Below, piece after piece: positions 1-8,200 of a stretch of DNA of 64,000 nucleotides. The notes beneath the pieces are model-generated. The model was not told where the DNA came from. It ran no database searches and saw only the letters and a program-made list of their open reading frames with translations. A program made the position numbers and the translations under genes. The stretch comes from Virgisporangium ochraceum (GTDB lineage Bacteria > Actinomycetota > Actinomycetes > Mycobacteriales > Micromonosporaceae): assembly GCF_016863655.1 (NCBI RefSeq), contig NZ_BOPH01000068.1:62001-126000 (forward strand). The letters are read 5' to 3'. The first letter of the stretch is position 1, and each line of letters begins with the position of its first letter.

Positions 1-924
1 CCCCTGTTCGACGGCGCCGGGGCGACCAAGCGCGACCTCGTCGAGTACCTCGACGCCGTGCACGCGAAGATGCTGCCGGGGCTGCGCGACCGGCCGCTGT
101 CGGTGGTCCGGGTGCGGCCAGGGCAGCCGCCGTTCATGCAGAAGAACCTGCCGAAGTACACGCCCGACTGGGTGAGGAGCACCACGGTCTGGGCCGAGGC
201 CTCCCACCGGGAGATCAACTACGCGTTGTGCAACGACCTGCGCACCCTGATCTGGTTCGGCAACCAGCGGGCGGTCGAGTACCACCCGACGCTGTTCACC
301 GACGGCAACTGGCAGCACCCGTCCCATCTGATCCTCGACCTCGACCCGCCGGACGGCACCGAGGCCTTCGACCTGGCGGTGAAGGCGGCGCACCTGGTGC
401 GCCGGGCGCTCGCCGACGCGGGGATGGCCGGGGCGGTGAAGACCAGCGGGTCGAAGGGCGTGCACGTGTTCGTGCCGCTCGACCCCACCGACGCGGCCAC
501 ACCGGAGGACATCGCGGCCGCCACGCGCGCGGTCGCGCGCAGAGCGGAGGAGCTCGACCCGGCGCTCGCCACCACGGCCTACATCAAGGAGGACCGCGAC
601 GGGAAGGTGTTCCTCGACTCGACCCGGGCGGGCGGTGCCACGGTGGTCGCCGCGTACAGCCCCCGGGTGCGGCCGGACACACCGGTGTCGTTCCCGGTGC
701 CGTGGGACGAGCTCGACGACGTCTCGCCGCGCGACTTCACCGTGCGCACGGCCGCGGCCCTGCTCGCCGACGGCAGGCCGGACTGGGCCGACCTGCTACC
801 CGGTCCGCAGCGCATCGACCCGGGCCTCATCGAGCTGGGGCACACGATCCCGGTCGCCCGGGTCGCCGCGATGCACGAGGGCAAGCGGCGTAAGCGGGCC
901 GCGGAGAAGGCGTCCCGGAAATAG
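1..924 (+). CDS. LigD-type DNA polymerase/primase domain protein, 5' partial
   Basis: The frame is open from the first base, so the N-terminus lies outside the window; 307 codons are present before the TAG. The protein matches the polymerase (primase-polymerase) module of bacterial LigD, which adds nucleotides at double-strand breaks during non-homologous end joining. The metal-binding DLD of the LDLDPP motif is near residues 113-115 of the visible part, and the conserved SGSKGVHV nucleotide-binding segment follows near 148. The reading frame ends with a basic tail and no ligase or nuclease domain follows, so this is a stand-alone polymerase rather than a full LigD. Ku and a ligase, if clustered, must lie upstream of the window. 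The family call is firm; the repair role rests on family knowledge. Confidence 0.9.
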   Translation, partial: PLFDGAGATKRDLVEYLDAVHAKMLPGLRDRPLSVVRVRPGQPPFMQKNLPKYTPDWVRSTTVWAEASHREINYALCNDLRTLIWFGNQRAVEYHPTLFTDGNWQHPSHLILDLDPPDGTEAFDLAVKAAHLVRRALADAGMAGAVKTSGSKGVHVFVPLDPTDAATPEDIAAATRAVARRAEELDPALATTAYIKEDRDGKVFLDSTRAGGATVVAAYSPRVRPDTPVSFPVPWDELDDVSPRDFTVRTAAALLADGRPDWADLLPGPQRIDPGLIELGHTIPVARVAAMHEGKRRKRAAEKASRK

Positions 925-1002
925 TTTCCCGGAGACTGTCGACGCGCGACCCCTCTCGTTCGACGCCTCGGTGAAGGCACACACCGAGAGAGGACGGCAG
1001 TC

Positions 1003-1608
1003 ATGAGCAAGGTCTACACCGGCGCCAGCATGTCGATCGACGGCTACATCTCCGGCCCGGAGTTCAGTGGCTTCGAGCACCTGTTCGCCTGGTACACCAA
1101 CGGCGACGTCGAGATCCCCAACGAGATCCACCCCGAGCTGTCGCAGCGCGTCACGGACGTGAGCGCCGAGCACCTGCGCACCATTCTCGGGATGAGCGGC
1201 GCGATCGTGTGCGGCCGCACGCTCTGGGACCTCACCAAGGCGTGGGGCGGGACGCACCCGATGGGAGTGCCGGTGGTGGTGCTCACCCACAGCGTCCCCG
1301 ACGGGTGGGAGCGCGAGGGCGAGTGGTTCACGTTCGTCACCGAGGGCGGCATCGGGGCGGCCGTCGCGAAGGCGAAGGAGCTCGCGGGCGACAAGGGCGT
1401 CGCGCTCAACGGTGGCGAGATCGCCAGCCAGGCCCTCGACGCCGGGCTGGTCGACGAGGTCTGGGTCGACCTGGTGCCGGTGATCCTCGGCGCCGGCACC
1501 CCGTTCTTCGGCAACCTGGCCAACCGGCCCGTGGTGCTGGAGGGGCCGCTGAGCATCGGTGCCGGTAAGGCCGTCACGCACCTGCGCTACCGCGTCACCG
1601 CAAGGTGA
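1003..1608 (+). CDS. RibD C-terminal/DHFR-like reductase family protein
   Basis: A 201-residue protein with the dihydrofolate-reductase-like fold of the RibD C-terminal family. The start MSKVYTGASMSIDGYISGP, the VCGRTLWD segment near residue 70 and the GGEIASQALDAGLVDE stretch near 145 are typical. Such proteins bind NAD(P)H; the substrate of the stand-alone actinobacterial members is generally unknown. An AGAGAGGA ribosome site sits about 7 bases before the ATG. The last 14 bases overlap the convergent SDR gene. It is unlikely to be the cell's main DHFR or riboflavin enzyme, because those have different lengths and partners. Confidence 0.85.
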   Translation: MSKVYTGASMSIDGYISGPEFSGFEHLFAWYTNGDVEIPNEIHPELSQRVTDVSAEHLRTILGMSGAIVCGRTLWDLTKAWGGTHPMGVPVVVLTHSVPDGWEREGEWFTFVTEGGIGAAVAKAKELAGDKGVALNGGEIASQALDAGLVDEVWVDLVPVILGAGTPFFGNLANRPVVLEGPLSIGAGKAVTHLRYRVTAR

Positions 1609-2389
1609 TCGTGTTGCCCGTGACGAGGCGGCCCCGGTCGGAGCAGAGGAACGCGACGACCTCGGCCACCTCGTCGGGGGTGGCGACGTGCACCAGGCCC
1701 GTCGACTCCGCGACGAACGCGCGCACCGGGTCGGTGACCCAGCCCGTGTCGGTGACCGGCGGGTGCAGCATGTTCGCCGTGACCCCGTACGGCGCCAGCT
1801 CGACGGCGGCCGACATCGTGTAGTTCTGCTGGGCCGCCTTGGCCGCCCCGTACGACACCTCCTCGGGGAAGCCGAGCTCGCCGCCGGAGTGCAGGCCGAC
1901 GATGCGTCCCCACGTGCCGCCGCGTGCGGCGTGGCGGCGGGCGAACTCGGCGATGAGCAGGGCCGGCGCCATCGCGTCGACGCCGAACTGCTGGCCGAAC
2001 GTCTCGTGGCTCACCTGCCGCAGCCCGCGGCCGAGCCGGTCGGTGTCGGCCGGCTTGAACGTGTCGGCGACCCAGCCGGTGGCGTTGTTGACGAGGATGT
2101 CGACCGGCCCGAACTCCCGCTCGGCCGCGTCGAACAGGGCGGCGGGGGTGGCGGGGTCACGCAGGTCGGCGGAGACGGCGACCGCGCGGCCGCCGGCGTC
2201 CCGGATCGCGCTCACGACCGGGTCGCCGTCGAGGGCCCGGTTGACCCGGTACGCGTCGGGGATCCCGGGGTCGACCTCGTCGTGGATGACCCAGTAGGCG
2301 CACACGACGGCGACGCCGTCGGCGGCGAGTGCCCGCGCGACGGCCGCGCCGATGCCGTGGTTGGACCCGGTGACGATCGCTACATGCAC
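1595..2389 (-). CDS. SDR-family oxidoreductase
   Basis: A 264-residue classical short-chain dehydrogenase/reductase. The TGSNHGIGAA cofactor motif is at the N-terminus, the NNA motif (VNNATGW) is near residue 100, and the catalytic Tyr-x3-Lys (YGAAK) is near 180. The family reduces or oxidises carbonyl/hydroxyl groups with NAD(P)H; the substrate cannot be read from the sequence. The ATG lies 3 bases after the stop of the phosphoesterase gene, so the two are probably co-transcribed. The end overlaps the convergent reductase gene by 14 bases. Confidence 0.88.
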   Translation of the reverse strand: MHVAIVTGSNHGIGAAVARALAADGVAVVCAYWVIHDEVDPGIPDAYRVNRALDGDPVVSAIRDAGGRAVAVSADLRDPATPAALFDAAEREFGPVDILVNNATGWVADTFKPADTDRLGRGLRQVSHETFGQQFGVDAMAPALLIAEFARRHAARGGTWGRIVGLHSGGELGFPEEVSYGAAKAAQQNYTMSAAVELAPYGVTANMLHPPVTDTGWVTDPVRAFVAESTGLVHVATPDEVAEVVAFLCSDRGRLVTGNTITLR

Positions 2390-2392
2390 GGA

Positions 2393-3568
2393 TCAATTCT
2401 TGCGGAGCGTCAAAACGGTTATCTCGCTCGGCGCGAAGATGCGGAACGGCGGACCCCAGAAGCCGGTGCCGCGGCTGGTGTAGAGCTGCGTGCGCGCGCC
2501 GTGCCGGCTCAGCCCCGCCACGGTCGGCTGGTCGAGCCGCACGAGGAAGTTGAACGGCCACATTTGGCCGCCGTGCGTGTGCCCGCTGATCTGCAGGTCG
2601 ACGCCGTGGGCCACCGCGTCGTCGATCTGCTTGGGCTGGTGGGCCAGCAGCAGCACCGGCAGGTCGGGGTCGGCGCCGGCCAGCGCGGCGGCGTGGTCGG
2701 CGCGGTGTCCGCCGAGGCCCGAGCCGCCGGCCGTGCGGTCGTCGACGCCGGCCACCACGAGACGGTCACCGCCGCGTTCGACCACGAGGTGACGGTTGTG
2801 CAGCGGCGTCCAGCCCAGCTCCCGCATGTGGTCGAGCCAGCCCTGCGCCTCGCCGAAGTACTCGTGGTTGCCGGTGACGTAGGTGCGCGCCAGCTTCGCC
2901 TTCGCCCGGCCGAGCGGGGCGGCCTGCTCGCGCCGCATCGACACGGTGCCGTCGGCGATGTCGCCGGTGTGGGCGAGCACGTCGGCGTCGAGCTCGTTGA
3001 CCTTGTCGATCACGCCGTTCGACCACTTCGCACGGTTGATCGGGCCGTAGTGGGTGTCGGTGATCAGCACCACCTTGAGGCCGTCGAGGCCGGCGCCGAG
3101 CCGCTCGATCGGCACGTCGACGCGGCGCACCCGCGGCACCCGCATCGCCTCGACGTTGCCCCAGACCAGCAGCACCGCCGACACCGCGAGCGCCGACAGC
3201 GCCACGACCCGGCCGCGGGTGGGGTCGGCGACGCCGCCGGCGGCCAGCGCCGCCCGCAGCACGTTGCCGAGCACCGACCACACGAACAGCACCCACACCA
3301 CGCCGAGCATGGTGTCGGCCGTGCGCGCGGCCCGGTCGCGGTGGTTGCGGCCGTGCCCGGCCATCATGAGGACCGGGAACGCGACCGCCCCGCCGAGGAA
3401 CACCACGCTGCCCAGCGCGACGACCGGCGTCGGCCAGTGCGCGCCGCCGAGCACGATCGTGTACCAGGGCACCAGGAACAGAAGCGCCAGGATCGCGGTG
3501 ATCGTGAGGCCGAAGATCAGGGGACGCAGGAGCGACCGCCTGGCGGGTACGGCAACACTTTCCGACAC
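2393..3568 (-). CDS. Membrane-anchored metallophosphoesterase
   Basis: A 391-residue protein. About four hydrophobic segments fill the first 150 residues, followed by a calcineurin-like phosphoesterase domain with the metal-binding motifs DTHYG (near 170), GDIADG, GNHE and GHTHGGQ in order. This is the YkuE-like layout, in which the membrane part anchors a dimetal hydrolase; physiological substrates of this subgroup are poorly known. It is the first gene of a two-gene minus-strand unit with the SDR gene. A GGAGTTCC sequence precedes the ATG. The 107-base gap upstream is shared with the divergent TIGR03089 gene and should carry both promoters. Confidence 0.9.
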   Translation of the reverse strand: MSESVAVPARRSLLRPLIFGLTITAILALLFLVPWYTIVLGGAHWPTPVVALGSVVFLGGAVAFPVLMMAGHGRNHRDRAARTADTMLGVVWVLFVWSVLGNVLRAALAAGGVADPTRGRVVALSALAVSAVLLVWGNVEAMRVPRVRRVDVPIERLGAGLDGLKVVLITDTHYGPINRAKWSNGVIDKVNELDADVLAHTGDIADGTVSMRREQAAPLGRAKAKLARTYVTGNHEYFGEAQGWLDHMRELGWTPLHNRHLVVERGGDRLVVAGVDDRTAGGSGLGGHRADHAAALAGADPDLPVLLLAHQPKQIDDAVAHGVDLQISGHTHGGQMWPFNFLVRLDQPTVAGLSRHGARTQLYTSRGTGFWGPPFRIFAPSEITVLTLRKN

Positions 3569-3675
3569 GGGAACTCCTCGGGGACGGGGTGGGGTCCCAG
3601 CTTGACACCTAGTAGACGGCAGCGTCCACTATCGGATCTCAGTCGGCTCTCAGGAAGGTAGTAAGGTGCGTCGGC

Positions 3676-4410
3676 ATGGGCGTCCCCGCGATCTTCTCCC
3701 CTGAGCTCGAAGTCGCCGACCGGCCGGTGCTCACCTTCTACGACGACCGCACGGGCGAGCGGCGCGAACTGACCGCCTCCGCCCTGGCGGAACTTGCCGG
3801 CAAGGTGGCCCGGCTGCTGCGCGAGGGGTGCGGGCTGCGGGCCGGCGACCGGGTGGCGATCCAGGCGCCGCCGCACTGGCAGACCGCCGCCGCCGTGCTC
3901 GGCGCCTGGTCGGTCGGCGCGGCGCTGTCGTTCCGGCTGTCGGCCACCGCCGGCCTGGCCGCTCTCGACAGCACCGACGGCGAGACGCTCGACGCGCTGT
4001 TCGTCGAGCACGCCCGCGTCGACGACTGGCTCGACACCGTGCCCGACGCCCGGCACCGGTTCGCGCTGCTCGTGAACGGCGACGCGCCCGACGGCTACCG
4101 CGACCTGGTCACCGCGATGGACGACTTCGCGGGAAACCTGCCGGCGTACGGGCTGGTGCGTCCCGACCAGGCGGCGAGCGCCGACGGCACCAGCTTCGGT
4201 GCGTGGGGACGCCTCGCCGGCGTCATCGCCGAGCAGTGGGACCTGCGCCCGGGCGAGCGGCTGCTCATCGACGCGAACGAGCACGAGCATCCGGTCAAAT
4301 GGCTGTTGACCCCGCTGTCGAAGGGCGCGACCGTGGTGCTGTGCGCCAACCTCGACCGTGGTGGCCTCGACGCGCGGGTCGCGGCCGAGGGCGTCACGAA
4401 GGTCGTGTGA
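3676..4410 (+). CDS. TIGR03089 family protein (AMP-binding-like)
   Basis: A 244-residue protein resembling the N-terminal part of AMP-forming acyl-CoA synthetases (segments ELTASALAELAGKVARLL and GDRVAI) but lacking the full adenylation domain. This length and layout match TIGR03089, an actinobacterial family without an assigned reaction. It starts at ATG with GGAAGG-like sequence upstream. It is followed at once by the HIT gene, whose ATG lies 2 bases beyond the TGA, so the two are probably translated together. Because the adenylate-forming core motifs are missing, I do not infer ligase activity. Confidence 0.82.
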   Translation: MGVPAIFSPELEVADRPVLTFYDDRTGERRELTASALAELAGKVARLLREGCGLRAGDRVAIQAPPHWQTAAAVLGAWSVGAALSFRLSATAGLAALDSTDGETLDALFVEHARVDDWLDTVPDARHRFALLVNGDAPDGYRDLVTAMDDFAGNLPAYGLVRPDQAASADGTSFGAWGRLAGVIAEQWDLRPGERLLIDANEHEHPVKWLLTPLSKGATVVLCANLDRGGLDARVAAEGVTKVV

Positions 4411-4412
4411 CG

Positions 4413-4892
4413 ATGTCCTGGCCGGCGAACTGGGACGCGTTGACCAGCGGCGAGGCCTGCCCGATGTGCCTGTCCGGGCGGCCCGAGCGCGACGCCTACG
4501 GCATCCGGATCCACAGTGGACGGTTCACCGACGCCTACCTCCAGCGGGCCGGCGTGCAACGCGGCTACACGCTGGTGATCTGGCGCGGCGACCGGCACGT
4601 CACCGAGCCCACCGAGCTGTCCGACGAGGAGGCGGCGGGCTACGGTGCCGAGGTGCTCACGGTCGCGCGGGCGCTGATCGCGCACTACGGGCCGTTGAAG
4701 CTGAACTACGAGACGCTCGGCAACACCGTCCCGCACCTGCACACGCACCTGATCCCGCGGTTCATCAACGACCCGAACCCGGGCGGCCCGTTCCCCCTGG
4801 CGGCCGCGGCCGCCGCCGCGCTGCCGGTTCCGGAGGAGCAGCTCGAGGCCGAGGTCGCCGACCTCCGGGAGAGGTTGAGCCCGGGTACCTAG
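4413..4892 (+). CDS. HIT family protein
   Basis: A 159-residue histidine-triad protein. The HLHTHLIPR motif (H-x-H-x-H) near residue 110 is the nucleotide-phosphate-binding active site; the family hydrolyses nucleoside phosphoramidates, dinucleotides or related nucleotides. Two Cys in EACPMC near residue 15 could bind zinc. I chose the ATG because GAAGG lies 10 bases upstream; an in-frame GTG six bases earlier would give a GTGA overlap with the preceding gene and is a reasonable alternative. Operonic with the TIGR03089 gene. Confidence 0.9.
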   Translation: MSWPANWDALTSGEACPMCLSGRPERDAYGIRIHSGRFTDAYLQRAGVQRGYTLVIWRGDRHVTEPTELSDEEAAGYGAEVLTVARALIAHYGPLKLNYETLGNTVPHLHTHLIPRFINDPNPGGPFPLAAAAAAALPVPEEQLEAEVADLRERLSPGT

Positions 4893-4949
4893 ACGGCTTG
4901 AGCATCGACGCCGGTGCCCGCGGCCTCTCCTGCCGCGAGGCTGTACAGC

Positions 4950-6275
4950 ATGAAGAACGCCGCTGCCCTGGCCGCCGTCACGCCCGTCACCCGGGACAGG
5001 TATGTCGACCTCCTGCGGGTGCTGTCGCTCGGCGTGGTCGTGCTCGGCCACTGGCTGATGGCCGTGGTGGTGACCGGCGCCGACGGGTCGGTGCGCACCA
5101 CCAACCTGCTGGCGATCGAGCCGGCGCTGCAGCCGTTGACCTGGCTGCTGCAGGTGATGCCGGTGTTCTTCCTCGTCGGCGGCTTCTCGCACGCCACCGC
5201 GTGGGCCTCCATCGAGCGGCGCGGCGGCGGGTACGCCGACTTCGCCCGGTCGCGGGCCGGTCGCCTGCTGCGCCCGACCGCGGTGTTCGCGGGGGTGTGG
5301 CTGGTGCTCGCGCTGTGCGTCGAACTGCTCGGCGCCGACCACGGCATCCTCAAGCTGGCGACCCGCCTGGTGGCGCAGCCATTGTGGTTCGTGGGCGTGT
5401 ACCTGGGCATCGTGGCGCTGGCCCCGGCGATGCTGCGGCTGCACCGGTGGAGCGGTCGGTGGGCGCCGGCGGTTCCGGTGGCGTTCGGCGTGGCGGCCGG
5501 GCTGGTCGACGTCCTGCGGTTCGCTCACGCGGTCCCGTACATCGGTTTCCTGAACCTGGCCTTCGTGTGGCTGGGCGTGCACCAGGTCGGCTTCCTCTAC
5601 GCCGACGGCCATTTCCGGGGCCCGCGGGTGCCGGCGGCGCTGTTCGCGACCGGCCTGGTCGGAACCGTGCTGTGCACCACGGTCGGTCCGTACCCGACGT
5701 CGATGGTCGGCATGCCGGGGGAGAAGGTGTCGAACATGTCGCCGCCCACGTTCGCGCTGGTGATGTGCGCGGTGTCGCTGATCGGGCTGACCATGCTGCT
5801 GCGCGGGCCGGTGACCCGCTGGCTGGCGCGGCCGGCCGTGTGGCGCGGCGTCGTCGCGGCGAACGGCCTCGCGATGACCGCGTTCCTGTGGCACCTGACC
5901 GCGATGTTCCTCGCGACCGCGGCGACGATGGCGCTCGGGTTCGCCGGCCCGGCGGTCGGGTCGGCGGGGTGGTGGCTGCTGCGCCCGGTGTGGCTGGGCG
6001 TGCTGGTGCTGCTGACCGCCGCGCTGGTGGCCGCGTTCCGCGGCGCCGACCGGCCGCGCGCCACCACCGTGGGGTCGCGGCGCGACGGGTTCGCGGTCGC
6101 CGGGATGGTGCTGTGCACGGTCGGCGTGCTCGGGTTCTCGGCGGTCGGCTTCGGCGGCCTGCTGGCCGGGCGCACGGCGACCCTCATCGTCCTGCCGGTG
6201 ACGCCGCTGCTCTCGGCACTCCTGGTCGGAGCCGGCGCCGCACTGCTCCGGGTGACCCGGGGTCCCGCGTCCTGA
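4950..6275 (+). CDS. Membrane acyltransferase 3 family protein
   Basis: About 441 residues with ten or more hydrophobic segments. The N-terminal RDRYVDLLRVLS followed by VVLGHW is the acyltransferase-3 signature; the His of GHW is the presumed catalytic residue. These integral membrane enzymes O-acylate sugars, peptidoglycan or lipids; the acceptor is not evident here. I chose the ATG because GCGAGG lies 9 bases before it; an in-frame GTG 36 bases upstream is possible. No glycan-biosynthesis neighbours point to a substrate. Confidence 0.85.
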   Translation: MKNAAALAAVTPVTRDRYVDLLRVLSLGVVVLGHWLMAVVVTGADGSVRTTNLLAIEPALQPLTWLLQVMPVFFLVGGFSHATAWASIERRGGGYADFARSRAGRLLRPTAVFAGVWLVLALCVELLGADHGILKLATRLVAQPLWFVGVYLGIVALAPAMLRLHRWSGRWAPAVPVAFGVAAGLVDVLRFAHAVPYIGFLNLAFVWLGVHQVGFLYADGHFRGPRVPAALFATGLVGTVLCTTVGPYPTSMVGMPGEKVSNMSPPTFALVMCAVSLIGLTMLLRGPVTRWLARPAVWRGVVAANGLAMTAFLWHLTAMFLATAATMALGFAGPAVGSAGWWLLRPVWLGVLVLLTAALVAAFRGADRPRATTVGSRRDGFAVAGMVLCTVGVLGFSAVGFGGLLAGRTATLIVLPVTPLLSALLVGAGAALLRVTRGPAS

Positions 6276-6277
6276 GG

Positions 6278-6688
6278 TCAGCCGGAACCGAGGATGTTGA
6301 CCATCCAGGCGGTGCCGAACCGGTCGACGCACTGGCCGAACGTGTCGCCCCACATCTGCTTCTCCAGGGCGACCGTCACCTGGCCGCTGCCCGACAGCTT
6401 GTCCCAGTAGCCGCGGAGCTCGGACTCGTCGTCTCCGCTCAGGCTCACCGCGAAGTTGTTGCCGGCCTTGAGCTCCATGCCTGGTGCCTCGTCGGCGCCC
6501 ATCAGCGTGAAGCCGGCCGGGGTGTCGAGCTGGCCGTGCATGATCTTCGCGGCGAGGGCTTCGTCGGCACCGGGGAAGTCGCCGTAGGTGTTGAGCTTCA
6601 GGTCGCCGCCGAACACGTCCTTGTAGAAGGTCATCGCGTCGGCGGCGTTGCCCGGGAACATGAGGTACGGGTTGAGAACCGAAGGCAT
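6278..6688 (-). CDS. PhnB-like VOC family protein
   Basis: A 136-residue single-domain protein of the PhnB/YjdN type in the vicinal-oxygen-chelate superfamily. It begins MPSVLNPYLMFPGNAADAMTFY and ends with the MWGDTFGQCVDRFGTAW block typical of the group. Members often lack a defined enzymatic role, and no particular ligand is visible. It converges on the acyltransferase gene with only 2 bases between stops, and lies downstream of the methyltransferase on the same strand with 9 bases between them, so it may share that transcript. Confidence 0.85.
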   Translation of the reverse strand: MPSVLNPYLMFPGNAADAMTFYKDVFGGDLKLNTYGDFPGADEALAAKIMHGQLDTPAGFTLMGADEAPGMELKAGNNFAVSLSGDDESELRGYWDKLSGSGQVTVALEKQMWGDTFGQCVDRFGTAWMVNILGSG

Positions 6689-6697
6689 GGGGGGACC

Positions 6698-7306
6698 CTA
6701 GTCCCGGGACCCTCCCGCGTGGGCCAGAACGGCGACGAGGAACCCGGAATCGTCCCGGTACGGGCGTAGGTCCCACGTCGACAGGAGGAGGTCGGGCGCG
6801 AGGCCGGCCGCCTCGGCGTCCGCGAGGAACTCCTTCGGCGGGTACCCGCGGTCGGTGCCGAAACCGACCACCGCGCGCCCGTGCCCGCGCAGGCCAGCGG
6901 CGAAGCGGGTGAGCACGGGCCGCCGCGTGTCGGGCGCGAGGAACGTCATCACGTTGCCGGCGCAGACGATGACGTCGAACCCGTCGCCGGGCAGGTCGAG
7001 CTCGGCCAGGTCGCCGACCAGCCACCGCACGCCGGGGTGGTCGGCCCGGGCCGCGGCGATCAGCAGCGGGTCGAGGTCGACGCCGGTGACATCGTGGCCG
7101 ACGGAGGCCAGGTAGCCGCCCACCCGGCCGGGGCCGCATCCGGCGTCGAGGATCCGGGCGCCGCGGCCGACCATCGCGTCGACGAGCCGGGCCTCCCCGT
7201 GCAGGTCGGCGCCGTCCTCGGCCAGCTTGCGGAACCGGTCGACGTACCACTGCGAATGCCCGGGGTTCTCCTCGATGAGGTCGAGCCAGCCGTTCCTGTC
7301 GGTCAC
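6698..7306 (-). CDS. Class I SAM-dependent methyltransferase
   Basis: A 202-residue Rossmann-type methyltransferase. Motif I is ILDAGCGPGRVGGYL near residue 55, followed by the acidic VTGVDLDP that binds the SAM ribose. The acceptor substrate is not identifiable. The gene is divergent from the VOC/ArsR unit; the roughly 98-base gap contains the two ACTAACGTTAGT-type palindromes, so its expression could be affected by the same repressor. The VOC gene downstream on the same strand may be co-transcribed. Confidence 0.88.
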   Translation of the reverse strand: MTDRNGWLDLIEENPGHSQWYVDRFRKLAEDGADLHGEARLVDAMVGRGARILDAGCGPGRVGGYLASVGHDVTGVDLDPLLIAAARADHPGVRWLVGDLAELDLPGDGFDVIVCAGNVMTFLAPDTRRPVLTRFAAGLRGHGRAVVGFGTDRGYPPKEFLADAEAAGLAPDLLLSTWDLRPYRDDSGFLVAVLAHAGGSRD

Positions 7307-7327
7307 CGGGTCATCGTATTGCGTCAG

Positions 7328-7360
7328 TTGACACTAACGTTAGTCATCGCTAACGTTAGT
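7328..7360 (+). promoter_or_regulatory. Sigma-70-type promoter overlapped by two palindromic operators
   Basis: TTGACA (7328-7333), a 17-base spacer and TAACGT (7351-7356) form a near-consensus promoter reading toward the VOC gene. Two palindromes, ACTAACGTTAGT (7333-7344) and CTAACGTTAG (7350-7359), have centres 16 bases apart and cover the -35 edge and the -10. Repressor binding here would block polymerase. The ArsR-type gene of this unit is the obvious candidate, although this kind of operator is equally common for TetR proteins. Confidence 0.75.
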
Positions 7361-7404
7361 CGTGCCGGCAGGGAGCCGGCGGAGCTCCTGAAGGGGGTGG
7401 CGGC

Positions 7405-7761
7405 ATGGGCCGTCCGGTCGCGTTCTTCGAGATCACCAGCCACGACGCCGAGCGTGCGCGGAAGTTCTACGGCGAGCTGTTCGAGTGGACCACCGAGGCC
7501 GACCCGGAGCTGGGCGGCTACGCGATGGTCGACACCGGTGCCGGTCCCGACGCGATCGGCGGCGGCATCGGCCCGTCGCAGGGCGAGGGCGACACCGGCG
7601 TGAAAATCTATGTCCGGGTCGACAACCTGGACGACTACCTGGCGCGGGCCACGAAGCTCGGCGGGCAGACACTGGTACCGCCGATGGACCTGCCCGGCGA
7701 CTTCGGGCGGTTCGCGGTGTTCGCCGACCCGGACGGCAACCCGGTCGGCCTGTGGGAGTAG
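7405..7761 (+). CDS. VOC/glyoxalase family protein
   Basis: A 118-residue protein with the vicinal-oxygen-chelate fold: MGRPVAFFEITSHD followed by ARKFYGELFEW at the start and ADPDGNPVGLWE at the end. Small VOC proteins act as metalloenzymes or drug-binding proteins; no specific ligand can be read. AAGGGGG lies 8 bases before the ATG. It is the first gene behind the palindrome-covered promoter and is followed after 12 bases by an ArsR-type regulator, suggesting an inducible set. Confidence 0.85.
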   Translation: MGRPVAFFEITSHDAERARKFYGELFEWTTEADPELGGYAMVDTGAGPDAIGGGIGPSQGEGDTGVKIYVRVDNLDDYLARATKLGGQTLVPPMDLPGDFGRFAVFADPDGNPVGLWE

Positions 7762-7773
7762 GGGAGGTGCCCG

Positions 7774-8121
7774 GTGAACGCGGACGATGCGGCCGACGGT
7801 GCGTTCAAGGCGCTCGTCGAGCCCCGCCGCCGGGCGATCCTGCGGCTCGTCGCGACCGACGAGCTGGCGGCGGGCGAGATCGCCGCGGCGTTCGCGGTGA
7901 CCCGCACGGCGGTCTCGCAGCACCTCACCGTGCTGAAGGACGCCGGACTGGTCACCGAGCGCCGCGACGGGACCCGGCGGCTGTACCGGGCCCGGCCCGA
8001 GGGCCTGGCCGCGGTGCGCGAGTACCTCGACACGATGTGGGCCGGCGCTCTCGACGTGGGGCGCCGGCTGGTCGAGGCGTCCCGTGAGGAGTCGACGGAG
8101 GCGGACGACGCCGTGGCGTGA
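7774..8121 (+). CDS. ArsR-type winged-helix regulator
   Basis: A 115-residue single-domain winged-helix protein (FKALVEPRRRAILRLV at the start, then TRTAVSQHLTVLKDAGLV and the RRDGTRRLYRA wing). There is no cysteine metal-sensing pair, which fits the ArsR subgroup that sits beside SRPBCC (AHSA1-like) genes rather than metal sensors. GTG start with GGGGAGG 6 bases upstream. It probably autoregulates the promoter at 7328-7360; that link is inferred from position. Confidence 0.9.
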   Translation: MNADDAADGAFKALVEPRRRAILRLVATDELAAGEIAAAFAVTRTAVSQHLTVLKDAGLVTERRDGTRRLYRARPEGLAAVREYLDTMWAGALDVGRRLVEASREESTEADDAVA

Positions 8122-8200
8122 CTTACCCCCGGCTTACGGCCGCGCCGCGATCGTTCTCATGTGGACAGAGGCCCTGCGGCGAGCAAGTGAGAGAGCGAAC

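Noticed and set aside
3602-3632. TTGACA at 3602 as the promoter of the TIGR03089 gene
   Set aside because: No -10-like hexamer lies at 16-19 bases with acceptable sequence; the best candidate needs a 22-base spacer.
1559-3661. A 700-codon plus-strand frame
   Set aside because: It is antisense to the SDR and phosphoesterase genes, whose active-site motifs are complete.
4095-7250. A 1051-codon open frame on the minus strand
   Set aside because: It is antisense to the acyltransferase and HIT genes and built of Arg/Pro/Gly-rich shadow sequence, with no domain pattern; long antisense frames are expected at this GC content.
7324-7923. A minus-strand frame opposite the VOC gene
   Set aside because: It covers the promoter/operator and the VOC gene in antisense and shows no family resemblance.
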